Part shown: piece by piece, positions 22,401 to 31,849 of the stretch
Layout: each line of letters begins with the position of its first letter
Numbering within the stretch: the first letter of the stretch is position 1
From: Irpex lacteus
Taxonomy: Eukaryota; Basidiomycota; Agaricomycetes; Polyporales; Irpicaceae
NCBI GenBank assembly: GCA_001986395.2
Contig: MQVO02000065.1
Span: 1-64,000 of the forward strand
DNA: 64,000 nt
Direction of reading: 5' to 3'
Notes under the pieces: model-generated
Told to the model about the DNA's origin: nothing
The model's input: only the letters and a program-made list of their open reading frames with translations
Database searches by the model: none
Made by a program: the position numbers and the translations under genes

Positions 22401-25400
22401 TAATGAACAAGCCGGCCTTGCTCTTTACGTCGACGCGAGTGTGAAGGGAGAAGGCTACTTGAGCTCCGTTGCCTTAGAAGGATTAGGCTACGCGGAGAGT
22501 TGCTACGCCGATAGTAAAGTAACTCAGACCCCCAAAGCTCTTCGTCCGCGTCCGAGTATTGAAGAAGTAGAAGATGAGAGCTTCACGCCGACGAAGCCCA
22601 GCGCGAAGAAGTATATTATCGAAGCAAATTACGATACAAACTCGGAAGACGAAGCTACAGGGACTGCACTACCCGAAGGAGACACGAAGCAGCACGAGAA
22701 CGATTCTCCCGTAAGGACCGCCACGTATGCCGGGGGCTCGAATGACGAGCCCGTTGGGCTCCCCCCTGAGGAGATACCTCCACCGAGACCAGAAACGGTT
22801 CGCTGGATACCGCCCAGGAGACAGACAGTGGGCGGACGATCAGCCCTTGGCGTGTCGGTAGTGTCGATGAGGGGAAAGCTAGGTAGCCTAGATGAGGACG
22901 ACGTCGACCTGAGGTTAGACTCGGGGGCGGACATTACATTGCTCTCCGACGAGTACTATCGTTCCCTGAAGCATAAGCCACCACTGAGACGTGGGGCTAA
23001 GTTAAAGCTGTGTCAGCTGACAGAGAACGGTACAGAATTGGAGGGGTACGTACATTTGCCTGTGTACGTATCCACAGAGTCCGGAGACACGATAGCGATG
23101 ATCGCCGAAGCGTACCTAGTACCTGGGATGTCAGTTCCCGTTCTATTAGGAGAGGACTTCCACCTGACGTACGAGCTGAGCGTACAACGCAGTGTCGATT
23201 TCGGCACAAGAGTGTACATCGGGCGTAGTCAGGACTGTATCGTTGCTACGGGAGTAAGAAAGACCAGAGATGCTGGGAGAGTACGGAAGAGCGCCGGAGC
23301 GGAAGCCTACTTCATCAAGGCTAAGTTACATCGACGTAACAAAGCAAGGAGGAAGGCACTTCGATCAGCGAGTAGAAGGGAAGCCACGATGGTCGTCGCC
23401 TCAGAGGACGTGAGAATCAAGCCACATTCCTGTGCTAACGTCCCCGTGCAGGGTTCTTGGCAAAGAGAAGGAGAATGGTTCGTGGATAAACAGCTCCTGG
23501 GGGGCAGCTCCGGCACTCACTTCGCGGTACCGAACTTGCTGCTGTCGTCGGAAAGCTCCCGAATCCCCGTAAGCAATCTGACGTCTCAACCACGCATCGT
23601 GAAGAAGGGCGCAGTGATCGCGAGTGTAGCCAGAGCGGAGCAGTACCTAGACACTCCTAGAACGCGTAAAGAGCTGCTTGCGATGCTAAACGGAGTTGAA
23701 CGTACCGCTGCCATGATGCAGATTCGAGAGGAGTTGGAGAAGCTGAGAGGGTCGCGCAGCAAGGAGGACCGCGAGCCCAAGAGGGGCCCGAGAAGAACGC
23801 ATCGAGTATTCATAGTAGAGGAAGATGGCACTACCACCGCGGTGCGCGAGGTTCCTATGGCTTCTGCTATGAATGTAGACACGTCCACGACTGATAAGCC
23901 GGGACGTGAAGACCGCGATCGTAGCACGGAGAGGCAGGACGAGTCGTGGGGACCTAAGACGGCTGAAGTGCCCGACACGACGTACTATAGCTCAACCAAG
24001 CTAAGAGAGACGATCGATGTAGGGAGCCTACCGGAAGGACTGAAGGAGCAGGCATGGCGTATGCTCGAGAAACGCGTGAAGGCCTTCGGATTCGACGGTA
24101 GGCTCGGCCACCTCGAAACCAAATGCTACGTGCGGACCAAGGAGGGCGCAGAGCCCATAGCCGTACCGATGTATGGCTCATCCCCCGCGAAACGACAGGT
24201 CATGGATGAACAAATCGATCAATGGTTCAGTCAAGGGGTAATCGAGGCATCCAAGAGCCCATGGAGCGCACCTGTCGTGATAGTGTACCGGAACGGTAAA
24301 GCTAAGTTCTGCGTGGACTATCGAAAGCTGAACGCTTTAACCATACCCGACGAGTTCCCGCTGCCAAGGCAAACCGAAATAATGGGAGCCTTATCCGGAG
24401 CCCAGGTTCTGTCAACGTTAGATGCCCTGTCAGGGTTCACTCAGATAGAACTCGCAGAGGAGGACAGGGAGAAAACGGCCTTCAGGACTCACCGAGGATT
24501 GTTCCAATTTCGAAGAATGCCGTTTGGGCTGAGAAACGGACCGTCGATATTCCAACGGATTATGCAGAACATCTTGGCCCCGTATCTGTGGCTATTTTCG
24601 CTCGTCTACATCGACGACATCGTGGTGTATTCAAAGACTTACGAAGACCATATAGAGCACCTGGATAAGGTGCTGGAAGCGATTGAGAACGCCGGACTTA
24701 CTTTATCGCCCCAGAAATGCCATCTGTTCTACGACTCTATCCTCCTCCTAGGACACAAGGTCTCGCGGCTGGGCCTTTCAACACATCACGAGAAAGTAAA
24801 AGCGATTCTCGAGTTGAAACGCCCTACGAAGTTATCAGAATTACAAACGTTTCTAGGGATGGTTGTGTACTTCTCGTCCTTCATACCTTATTACTCAAGT
24901 ATAGCGGCACCACTGTTCCAACTTCTACGAAAAGGAGCGAAATGGAACTGGGGGCCTGAGCAGGAGCATGCATTCGTGAAAGCCAAGGAAGCGTTGCAGA
25001 ACGCTCCAGTGCTAGGACATCCCATGGAAGGACGGCCATACCGGCTATACACTGACGCCTCAGACGAAGCGTTGGGGTGCTGTTTACAGCAGGTACAGCC
25101 GATCAGCGCAAGGGACCTAAAGGGTACAAAGACTTATGAAAGACTGAAACGCCTTCACGAGTCAGGGGAGGAAGTACCCAGGCTGGTAACGAAACTCTCC
25201 ACCAAGATCGACGACGTACCAGAGGTGGGCCCTTGGGGGAAGGACTTTGACGATACCGAAGTGCACGTCGAACGCGTAATCGCCTACTGGTCAAGGACCT
25301 TCAAGAGCGCCGAGACAAGGTATTCGACGACAGAAAGGGAAGCGTTAGCAGCGAAGGAAGGGCTCGTGCGCTTCCAACCGTACATAGAGGGCGAAAAAAT

Positions 25401-25827
25401 CTTGTTAGTAACCGACCATGCCGCCTTGCAGTGGGCCCGAACATACGAAAACTCCAACAGAAGGCTAGCCGCGTGGGGGGCGGTGTATTCGGCGTACGCC
25501 CCTGGATTAGAAATCGTACACCGTCCAGGGAGGGTACACTCCAACGTGGACCCCCTATCCCGACTACCCCGAGCCCCACCTCCTCACATATCTCCAGCGG
25601 GAGAAGGAACAAGAACGCTGCAGGTAAATGAGGAGAAGGCGCAAGTCGTGGAAGACGAGTATAAGAGAACGAGAGCCGCGAAGGCGGCCTTATTCACAAC
25701 AATAGAGGACTGGGTAGAGGGGCTCGCGGAAAGCAACCGAGTGAGTACAAGGCAGCAGAAACGGAGACAGCAAGAAAGAGAGATCGCACCTTCGAACAGA
25801 GACGGGGGGCAAGGGTCACTACAGTAG
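19411..25827 (+). CDS. Gag-protease-reverse transcriptase-RNase H polyprotein, 2138 aa
   Basis: The polyprotein makes virus-like particles and copies the element's RNA into DNA. Domains in order: a long disordered N-terminus; Gly/Pro collagen-like repeats (PGPPGGGYPGPP.., about residues 530-610); a retrotransposon Gag domain (about 630-810); a zinc knuckle CKCCGSSFHWDKEC (about 941-954, C-x2-C-x4-H-x4-C); an aspartic protease with LDSGAD (about 1169); RT from about 1610 with YIDD at about 1733; and RNase H with YTDAS at about 1880 and VTDHAALQW near 2000. The start is the first ATG, 19411. A GTG at 19294 in the same open frame could give a longer N-terminus. It ends at TAG 25825-25827, and integrase follows in the -1 frame. 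Confidence 0.92.
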   Translation: MTPPQSVTQSSNSREATGRNASPERVGLPMPSLVSNRASSLYSAYRRPQYRTTSLAQRAKALVDRDPLQPEDIVDHGVDQQAYRSRFGVRPGFYTQVSTVVRELQALLYALAEEIPERARSRRVYRVDATNDLVDALLGQDRLEELLGAWEVLRERIDNATQFIVKYFSQATGKDPQSPVSTEPDLYSRFAPQADISERIKEYRLLAPHHRLTYAGAESLTPANRLNDFVYVPPSTRELFPPREPEDDPEPFSYDNHGVRVPVPRPRTSFSNSSARVPERLPRLLRRNEDLRSAGGTATNFDSSQEYPREQDSEEEVDRSLLLDQPLATSTAIRVADWQKDAREERRSPSELSYVTLRPPVAPPATAATQVYANEETDILHRAGPGDSLTRRMNTLATGGSIPNYPPPLHDVLGEPAGGEPGDFPTVPIPQLGPRPRDRGGEEQGEPPARDVGAGSRAQGPWYNPWDAANSRRRYDERRDSRDRSDRTRRSEDDRRDPTSSVSRAAYRRDSPPHSSRDNHSGRGPPGRGPGWPPGGGYPGPPGGGYPGPPGGGYPGPPGGGYPGPPGGGGFPGGPGGGRRPPSPGPPGGGNGAPRAPGGGPPGPPGPPGPPAWQGNVNGWDPNFNLPAVMVSRMESKVKAEDIPEWDGNRSTAIQWMSDVQEVAGVGGYVPYQMGQHLWLRLKEGSPARAWWQILPFSWKTWMKRYHLNFLSMVKTHLLGDRWLEERNAEYATQRFRQEGHQRESPLEFIQRRTLYTRMLIPMRTIGGPEEVRLVMERAPTIWKTILVIESVPSIMELQTRLSDLESQLVDAVKGPQAVSRDALVGALRELGVGSLVRRDNPGSASRFVPRNRPFQRRANATNALEMEEWYEDHGADGTEETLVDVPSEESPYFVSSAEDPVVAQAYAIAAKKQRPPPKGGYPFPKRDDRKSPLRPPPSPCKCCGSSFHWDKECPWWNIWETKFGRNDKGKERAARIGEATDLEEFDDVYTRSFTALNEQAGLALYVDASVKGEGYLSSVALEGLGYAESCYADSKVTQTPKALRPRPSIEEVEDESFTPTKPSAKKYIIEANYDTNSEDEATGTALPEGDTKQHENDSPVRTATYAGGSNDEPVGLPPEEIPPPRPETVRWIPPRRQTVGGRSALGVSVVSMRGKLGSLDEDDVDLRLDSGADITLLSDEYYRSLKHKPPLRRGAKLKLCQLTENGTELEGYVHLPVYVSTESGDTIAMIAEAYLVPGMSVPVLLGEDFHLTYELSVQRSVDFGTRVYIGRSQDCIVATGVRKTRDAGRVRKSAGAEAYFIKAKLHRRNKARRKALRSASRREATMVVASEDVRIKPHSCANVPVQGSWQREGEWFVDKQLLGGSSGTHFAVPNLLLSSESSRIPVSNLTSQPRIVKKGAVIASVARAEQYLDTPRTRKELLAMLNGVERTAAMMQIREELEKLRGSRSKEDREPKRGPRRTHRVFIVEEDGTTTAVREVPMASAMNVDTSTTDKPGREDRDRSTERQDESWGPKTAEVPDTTYYSSTKLRETIDVGSLPEGLKEQAWRMLEKRVKAFGFDGRLGHLETKCYVRTKEGAEPIAVPMYGSSPAKRQVMDEQIDQWFSQGVIEASKSPWSAPVVIVYRNGKAKFCVDYRKLNALTIPDEFPLPRQTEIMGALSGAQVLSTLDALSGFTQIELAEEDREKTAFRTHRGLFQFRRMPFGLRNGPSIFQRIMQNILAPYLWLFSLVYIDDIVVYSKTYEDHIEHLDKVLEAIENAGLTLSPQKCHLFYDSILLLGHKVSRLGLSTHHEKVKAILELKRPTKLSELQTFLGMVVYFSSFIPYYSSIAAPLFQLLRKGAKWNWGPEQEHAFVKAKEALQNAPVLGHPMEGRPYRLYTDASDEALGCCLQQVQPISARDLKGTKTYERLKRLHESGEEVPRLVTKLSTKIDDVPEVGPWGKDFDDTEVHVERVIAYWSRTFKSAETRYSTTEREALAAKEGLVRFQPYIEGEKILLVTDHAALQWARTYENSNRRLAAWGAVYSAYAPGLEIVHRPGRVHSNVDPLSRLPRAPPPHISPAGEGTRTLQVNEEKAQVVEDEYKRTRAAKAALFTTIEDWVEGLAESNRVSTRQQKRRQQEREIAPSNRDGGQGSLQ

Positions 25828-25841
25828 CTGAAGAACCCTCG

Positions 25842-27500
25842 ATGACAACAGAACCGACTGCGTCAGCCGCTCCGTCGACAGAGAAGGAGGCAACAGAGGC
25901 TCCTACAGATCCGTCAGACAATGAGGACAAGCTAGAGGGTCCCTACCTTACACGTCAATTATGGGAAGAGACCCATAAACCTCCCACGGTGACAGTAGAA
26001 ATGAACGCGGACGTACTAACAAGGTTTATCGAGGGGTACAAGTCCGACGTCTCTCTTCGAAGTCACTACGAAGCAGAAGGGACTAATTCTCAGTCTTGGA
26101 ACGCAGCTGAAAGATACTTCAAAGACGAAAGAGGCTTACTATTCTTCAGAGATGCGGACTTTCATGCTCGACTATGCGTTCCCGAAAAAGAACGTGCCTC
26201 AGTTCTGGCGGAAGCGCATAACTCTCCATTCACAACGGCCCACGTGGGCCCAGAGAAACTGTGGGAAGCGTTGAGCGTGAAGTTCTACTGGCCAAGGATG
26301 AAGGTGGATATCTTGAAGTACTGCCAGACGTGCGACATCTGCCAGAAGACAAAGCCCACGAATTTCACCCGCTACGGCCGCTTGTCGCCTAATCCGATCC
26401 CTAAGAGACCGTACGAGTCAATATCGATGGATCTAATAGTCAACTTACCCTGGTCGGACGGCTTTAACGCGATATTCGTAGCAGTGGACCGATTCACGAA
26501 GCATGCACAGTTCGTACCCACCACTACCGGTCTCAACGCCAAAGGCTTCGCGGCCTTGTTTGTTAAACACATAGCATGCCGTTTCGGATTGCCTCAGAGC
26601 ATTGTCAGCGACAGGGATCCAAGGTGGACCTCCGACTTCTGGAAAGAAGCGGCCCGCCTGTTACGCGTGGAAATGCTGCTGTCCTCATCACACCACCCCC
26701 AGCACGACGGTCAAACCGAGATCGTTAACCGGCAGCTGGAAGTAATGTTGAGAGCTTACGTGAAGGAGGACCGAACGGACTGGGTTAGCTGGCTACATCT
26801 GTTGGAACACGCGTACAACTCCCGTACCCACGCCTCCACAGGGTGCACTCCGTACTTCCTCTTATACGGCTTCGAACCCAAGTCGGCGCTGGACATACTC
26901 GCAGGAGACGTTAGCGGGACTCCAGAAGTTCGTAGGGAAGTACAGAAATTCGCCGACTCACTTACGATGCACCGAGAAAGCGCAAGACGGGCCTTAGCGA
27001 AGGCCCAGGTGAAACAGGCCAAAGCGTATAATAAGGGAAGACGCACGTTGGAGTTCGACAAGGGAGACTGGGTCTTGATAAATCCGCACTCTCTCGAGTG
27101 GGTCGAGAGCAAGGGAGAAGGGAGAAAGCTAGTCCAGAGGTGGATAGGGCCGTTCGAGGTGACGCAAAGAATCAACGAAAACACGTACAGGGTAAGACTC
27201 GACGACTCGTATCCGGGAAGTCCAGTCTTCAACATACAGCACTTGAAGAAGTACGAGTTTTCGCCCGAGGAGTTCGGAGAGCGGCCCCAGCGAAACATAG
27301 AGAGAGCCTGGAAGACAGCCACGGAAGAGTACGCGCTCGAAGCAATTGTAGGCCATCGCTACGACAAACGGAAGCGTAAAAGGTTGTACCTAGTCAGATG
27401 GGAAGGTTATTCGCCGCTATACGATACGTGGCAAACGGAATTAGACCTCAAGAACGCACCCGACGTGTTGCACGAATACAAACGAAAGCACGGGCTGTAG
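25842..27500 (+). CDS. Chromovirus integrase with chromodomain, 552 aa from its first ATG
   Basis: The enzyme inserts element DNA into the host chromosome. It has an HHCC zinc-binding N-terminus (H..H near residues 125-135, then CQTCDIC), a catalytic core with Asp about 197 (SMDLI), Asp about 257 (VSDRDPRW) and Glu about 293 (GQTEIVNRQ), giving D,D-35-E spacing, and a C-terminal chromodomain (YLVRWEGYSPLYDTWQ, about residues 515-530) expected to steer insertion to heterochromatin. The frame is open upstream to 25665, so it overlaps gag-pol by 163 bp in the -1 frame. It may be made by -1 frameshifting (a G6 run sits at 25804-25809) or by re-initiation at ATG 25842, 14 bases after the stop. All catalytic residues are present. 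Confidence 0.9.
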   Translation: MTTEPTASAAPSTEKEATEAPTDPSDNEDKLEGPYLTRQLWEETHKPPTVTVEMNADVLTRFIEGYKSDVSLRSHYEAEGTNSQSWNAAERYFKDERGLLFFRDADFHARLCVPEKERASVLAEAHNSPFTTAHVGPEKLWEALSVKFYWPRMKVDILKYCQTCDICQKTKPTNFTRYGRLSPNPIPKRPYESISMDLIVNLPWSDGFNAIFVAVDRFTKHAQFVPTTTGLNAKGFAALFVKHIACRFGLPQSIVSDRDPRWTSDFWKEAARLLRVEMLLSSSHHPQHDGQTEIVNRQLEVMLRAYVKEDRTDWVSWLHLLEHAYNSRTHASTGCTPYFLLYGFEPKSALDILAGDVSGTPEVRREVQKFADSLTMHRESARRALAKAQVKQAKAYNKGRRTLEFDKGDWVLINPHSLEWVESKGEGRKLVQRWIGPFEVTQRINENTYRVRLDDSYPGSPVFNIQHLKKYEFSPEEFGERPQRNIERAWKTATEEYALEAIVGHRYDKRKRKRLYLVRWEGYSPLYDTWQTELDLKNAPDVLHEYKRKHGL

Positions 27501-27707
27501 GCTTTCGGGACTTTCCTGCCTGATATGAACGAATACGCTGAAGATTGAATCAACTGATAAGACTGCTCACAAATACCTGGACTTCCCCCTCGCTCGACCA
27601 CGTCGCTCTCTCCTGTTCCCCCAACACTTACCACGTCGAAGTCACTCCCGAAAGAGAGGACCCACGACAACAAACTTGCTTTGTTTACTCCCGACACGTC
27701 TAGCGCC

Positions 27708-29726
27708 ATGCCCGACGATCCATCACCCGCCGCGCCAGAGGCGCCCATCATCCCATCGAAAGATCTTTTGTTTGAAGTTCGGTTCTTCAAGTCCCACCAC
27801 CTTCTAGCTGACTACCACCGCGGCAAGCTCGAGGACGAGGTCTGGGTCAGCATCGGTGGCGACTATATACGCCTACCTAATCACTATGGCGCGACCCTTC
27901 TTGACCGGGATGGCTCAGACGTCGCTATCGACCCCAGCGAGGAGTTCCGACACCCTCGACTGTATGCTCCCGAGATCGAATGGCACGGCTACGTGCCGGA
28001 CGCTGTAGCCTGGTACCTCGACCACCCAGAGGACGACATCCTGTGGGTCTACCAGTACTTCGCAGAGAACGAGACCTTGCTCGAAACCGACGACGGTACC
28101 GTCAAGATTCCCGGGTCTCTGATCAACGAGATCATCCGCGATCTGAGGGAAGCCAGGGAGATCGTATGCCGACTGGAGGAGAGAGGAGGCTTACCCCTGA
28201 CGATGGTTGACTCCGGCTACCGCCCTCGTTGGTTGTGGCAGTGTGAAGGAGAAGTCTCTTGCAGGTATGGACTCTACAAAGCCCGGTCGTGCTTACTACA
28301 TCTGTTAGGAGCCATAGCGTGGGGCGTGGAGCACGTCGACGAATGGACAAAAGGCCTCCTCACCAGGACGAGAGGTGCGAGTCTCCGTCGGTGGTTAGTC
28401 TTAGGGGCCCCGAGACTCGGCTTCGTGCTCGACCCCCGCGATCCTCGACTCGACGCTTTCCCCTTGCTAGATCTCCTGCGGAGCAGATGCCCTCTGTACT
28501 ATCCCTGGTCGTACCGATGGCGGCCGGAACAAAGCAACGCCGATCTGAACGCGCTCGCTGGAATCGACAGTCGCAATTTCGCGATGGCCGTGGAGAAGAG
28601 TTGGTCGAGTTCGTCCGCCTTGCTCGCTGCAGTGCGTACAGGACCCCCTCTATTCCCGGGGACCATCGTGGCCTCCCAGGTCTCTTACGAGGACCCCGAG
28701 AGCGAGCCAGAAAAGCCGAACGACACTAAGGAGTACGAGACGCAGGAGCTGCGACTGCGAGCCTTGCAAGAGAAGTCTGAAAAGGCTCTCGGGCAGGAGT
28801 TCACGCACCCCCGGCCTGTCTGGATCATCTGGACCTACGCGGACGAGAATAATATCCCGAAGGACGCTACAGTGATCATCAGTCCCCTGAACGAAGTACG
28901 GATGAGGCTGTGGGGGCTGTGGCTACGAAATTCGAACCCTGCCGAGGTGGTCCTCGAAGCCGTCGCGCGAGGAATGGCTATACGCCTCGTCTATCGTCTC
29001 GACACCGAAACGGCTGAGAAGGCCATGCGGAATCACGAGCCGTACACTCCTCCTCTACCCCCTCGAGTGTTGCACGGCACGTTCACCTGGTATTGGGAAA
29101 CCTGGGACGAATACTTAAGTCTGGCGAAGTTCATCCTGTCCCTGCCCGATGCCGTTGTCTATCTCACGCTGGGGGGCATCGTGTCTCGCATAGCGACGTG
29201 GCTCGGGCCTCCGGATCTAGTCAGCCGTTTCGCGAAAGGGCCATCTGTCTACGCGTCTCTACAGACGACTGAGCTCGATCCTAATGGGAACTACTTGGCG
29301 GACGTTGCTGACCCCGAACGGGTCCGCGCGCTATACGGGATGGTAGAAGACCCGGTGGACGGGACCAAGCGCTCCTGGTTCCCTACACAGGAGAACCTCG
29401 AGTACTGCGGCTTTTGGCGAGGGGAGTGGACGGATGCTCACGAGTTATGGTTTCTCACCAGGATCGGGAATATTCGAGACCACTCTGAACACGCCAAGCC
29501 GTTAACGGCCCACCAATGGTCTGCCCAACTGAAGAGGCGCAAAGTTCGATGGTACGACAAGCACAACCCCGATCCTAACGAAATCGAGAAGATACACGCG
29601 GAATTCGCGCTCGAGACGGGGGGGCCGTGGAACGGCGCTATTCTGAAGGAGATGGAGAGTCGTTTCGGTTATGACTGGTCGTACGACCCCGTCACGTTAA
29701 GTGGGGGGCTCTGTAACCGGGACTAG
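27708..29726 (+). CDS. Extra third ORF of the chromovirus, function unknown, 672 aa
   Basis: This long intact frame lies between integrase and the 3' LTR, where some retroelements keep an env-like gene. The start is ATG 27708 (MPDDPSPAAPEAP); a TTG at 27681 is in the same frame. I recognise no domain. There is no signal peptide and no clear membrane span, so an envelope protein is not supported. Visible features are a Pro/Ala-rich start, many Trp and acidic residues, a charged Glu/Lys stretch around residues 325-365 (SEPEKPNDTKEYETQELRLR), and a hydrophobic segment near LSLPDAVVYLTLGGIVSRIA. The last five codons and the stop lie inside the 3' LTR, and the polypurine tract is read as Ser-Gly-Gly-Leu. 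The intact 2-kb frame in a young element suggests it is kept by selection. Confidence 0.8.
   Translation: MPDDPSPAAPEAPIIPSKDLLFEVRFFKSHHLLADYHRGKLEDEVWVSIGGDYIRLPNHYGATLLDRDGSDVAIDPSEEFRHPRLYAPEIEWHGYVPDAVAWYLDHPEDDILWVYQYFAENETLLETDDGTVKIPGSLINEIIRDLREAREIVCRLEERGGLPLTMVDSGYRPRWLWQCEGEVSCRYGLYKARSCLLHLLGAIAWGVEHVDEWTKGLLTRTRGASLRRWLVLGAPRLGFVLDPRDPRLDAFPLLDLLRSRCPLYYPWSYRWRPEQSNADLNALAGIDSRNFAMAVEKSWSSSSALLAAVRTGPPLFPGTIVASQVSYEDPESEPEKPNDTKEYETQELRLRALQEKSEKALGQEFTHPRPVWIIWTYADENNIPKDATVIISPLNEVRMRLWGLWLRNSNPAEVVLEAVARGMAIRLVYRLDTETAEKAMRNHEPYTPPLPPRVLHGTFTWYWETWDEYLSLAKFILSLPDAVVYLTLGGIVSRIATWLGPPDLVSRFAKGPSVYASLQTTELDPNGNYLADVADPERVRALYGMVEDPVDGTKRSWFPTQENLEYCGFWRGEWTDAHELWFLTRIGNIRDHSEHAKPLTAHQWSAQLKRRKVRWYDKHNPDPNEIEKIHAEFALETGGPWNGAILKEMESRFGYDWSYDPVTLSGGLCNRD
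29699..29708 (+). other. Polypurine tract of the chromovirus
   Basis: AAGTGGGGGG ends three bases before the 3' LTR, the expected place for the primer of plus-strand DNA synthesis. It lies inside the third ORF. Confidence 0.65.
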
Positions 29727-30148
29727 ATATGTACCCCTTTTTCTTTGTTTTTCTTTCTGTACTTAACGTCTCGGAGTCGTCAGTTGCAATCGAGCCGTGA
29801 GCACGACGAGAGAGATCCCGCGTGGTCCGGCCCGCTGTAGATTAGATTGCCGCCCGCCACATCAGGGCGTGCGGCCTCCTCATGTATCTATCTTCATATC
29901 CTCGACGCCCGGGTCGTTAGAATTCATCTCTTTTTCCCCATACTCTCACAAATCGTTTCCTCGCCAAAGGGCAGAGGACGACGATATAGGAGTTACAGGA
30001 AGAATCTACGCTACGGACGACTACCGGTAAGGACTACTAGTCGACCTCCGCTCTGACACTCTCTGTCCATTAGGACACCCTCGTTCCCCGCTCGTTCGCC
30101 AGGCTCCAGCGTCGACACCCAGTAGAGTGACGCCCGCCGTGGGTCACA
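29712..30148 (+). repeat. 3' LTR of the chromovirus
   Basis: 437 bp, identical to the 5' LTR. It is followed by the target duplication GTGGC (30149-30153). Confidence 0.95.
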
Positions 30149-30153
30149 GTGGC

Positions 30154-30984
30154 GTCAAATGACGAATCTCTTCCTTCTCGCGTTCGGCCTGATACCTTCA
30201 ACGTACCAGTGACTGGCTCTACACACTCGCAGTCATCCCAGACGAGTGCTTCAGATAACGCTGAGCAGGTTAATGCCTCCGCAAACAACACAACGGGGGA
30301 CAATTCACGTGGCGAGACTTCGTCAAATCAGTCTACCGATAATATGCCAATAAGATCGCTGCGGTGCATCTCAGCAAATGTCCGCAAGACGTCAGACAAC
30401 CTCAGCTCCCTCCTCGAGAAGAATAGCGATGTGGATGTCATTTTTGTGCAAGAGCCCTTTATAGGCATGATCAAGATTGTACAGTCTACCAAAAATCCGG
30501 ACGGTGACCAGTATCATCATACCACTGCGCACCGAAACTTCATGTGCCTAGGATACACTGAGGAAAGTCGTGCTCTAATTTACATCAATAAAAAGTGGCG
30601 TAAGGCCAGCCCACAGCTTCGATCAGCGTGCGTGCAGCACAACGACATCGTGTGTGTCACTATGCGAGTAGCCGGGGAGGAACTGACCTTTCTCAATGTC
30701 TACAATGACTCCAAAAAGTTTTATGCAGTCCCATATCTACTTGATAGGGTGGAACACTTACCCAAAATTACAGTCATGGCGGGAGACTTCAATCTACGAG
30801 ACCCTATGTGGGACCGCGGTGAAAGATTGCTAGGAGTACCGCGGACTCAGACAACACGGCCCAGGAATCTGGAGCATCGGGAACAGCTCATTGAGCTTGC
30901 AAAAGAGCAGCTCGGGCTCGCTCTGCTGAACGAGCCAGACGGTAACCCTACTTGGGGGAGTAAGGCCATCAAGTGGCAAGTAAC
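30154..30984 (+). pseudogene. LINE ORF2, part 2: APE-type endonuclease
   Basis: This continues ORF2 after the chromovirus. It has a Ser/Thr/Asn-rich N-terminus, then the endonuclease domain that nicks target DNA: ISANVRK at the start, FVQEPF with the catalytic Glu, and AGDFNLRD further on. It is broken at 30984 by the 2.3-kb inverted-repeat element. The last part of the domain (DGVIDFVWV and the SDHAIL motif) is on the other side, from 33315. Confidence 0.85.
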
Positions 30985-31429
30985 GATTCCTGATTTCTGG
31001 ATGCTCTATCAAAGTTGACACACCATAATCAATGAATATAATAGGAGAGGCCTTAAACTGACGTCAAACCTAGGGAGAGCTGGACCAAGCTACTGGACCA
31101 ACATGACAATGCAAGCAAGCAAAACATAAAGAAGAAAGCTTCAACATGATTGGATAAATCAAGAATGCAAAGGGGTGCTTCTTTGGTTGGTGAAAGACAA
31201 TAATTATAGTCAAGCACGTTGAAAAGATCACTCGAGTAGAAAGAAAGAAGTATGTGGAGGTGAAATAAGGAAGAAACATATGAAGGGCAAAGGTAAAAGA
31301 AAACAAACTCAGGTAAGAAGTGGGAGAAAGGCAAGATTGCGAACGAAACAGAATTTGAAACTCATTAGCATTATATTATATTTCATGGCGATCTATGTAA
31401 AGAAAAGAATGAAATGTCAAATCCATCAT

Positions 31430-31680
31430 GACTGACTTCAGTTACAAAGATTCTGAGTCCATTTTCATAACTCTGAGCAAAATCTGGCCAAAAAACATAT
31501 CATATGTTTTTTGACATATGATACCATTCTAAAGCAGTAAACAGTGAAGATAAGCACCCATATACTTCAAAAGACAGTGAGTATGTACAGTTACCCTTTT
31601 TAGTAATCATAGACAAAGCACAGTATGTCTGTGACTTATTTGAGAGGCGAAAACCGTTATTTTCATAATACAGTGGTTAT
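31430..31680 (+). repeat. Internal duplicated segment, copy A
   Basis: It shares the order GATTCTGAG.., GAGCAAAATC, AAAACATAT, AAAGCAGTAAA, GATAAGC, GTTACCCTTTT with copy B at about 32195-32440. The copies are strongly diverged, so the duplication is old compared with the insertion. Confidence 0.55.
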
Positions 31681-31849
31681 TTGGATTTTATTGAAAAAAA
31701 AGTCTATAGCTACTACTTAATTGGGTTATGTTTTGATGGCATCACACATGTTGTTATTATGTCATGTTCAAGCTGCATGATACTGCAAACTTGCAAAGGA
31801 ATGTTCAAACTTTCATTTTACTCCATAGATACAGTCTTTTGTGCTCATG

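Larger units (their letters stand above)
18542..30148 (+). mobile_element. Ty3/Gypsy chromovirus LTR retrotransposon, 11.6 kb, identical LTRs
   Basis: The element has TG..CA LTRs of 437 bp that I find identical base for base, and a perfect 5-bp target duplication GTGGC (18537-18541 and 30149-30153). The coding order is gag, protease, reverse transcriptase, RNase H (19411-25827), then integrase with a chromodomain (25842-27500), then an extra ORF (27708-29726). RT-RNaseH before integrase defines Ty3/Gypsy (Metaviridae); the chromodomain places it among the chromoviruses. Identical LTRs mean a very recent insertion. It interrupts LINE ORF2 seven codons in. Confidence 0.95.

Noticed and set aside
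27708..29726. Calling the third chromovirus ORF an envelope gene
   Set aside because: The position fits, but there is no signal peptide, no clear transmembrane span and no protease cleavage region that I can see.
31053..31334. Phe/Ser-rich minus-strand frames resembling membrane peptides
   Set aside because: Chance frames in AT-rich transposon sequence; the hydrophobic look comes from T-rich codons.
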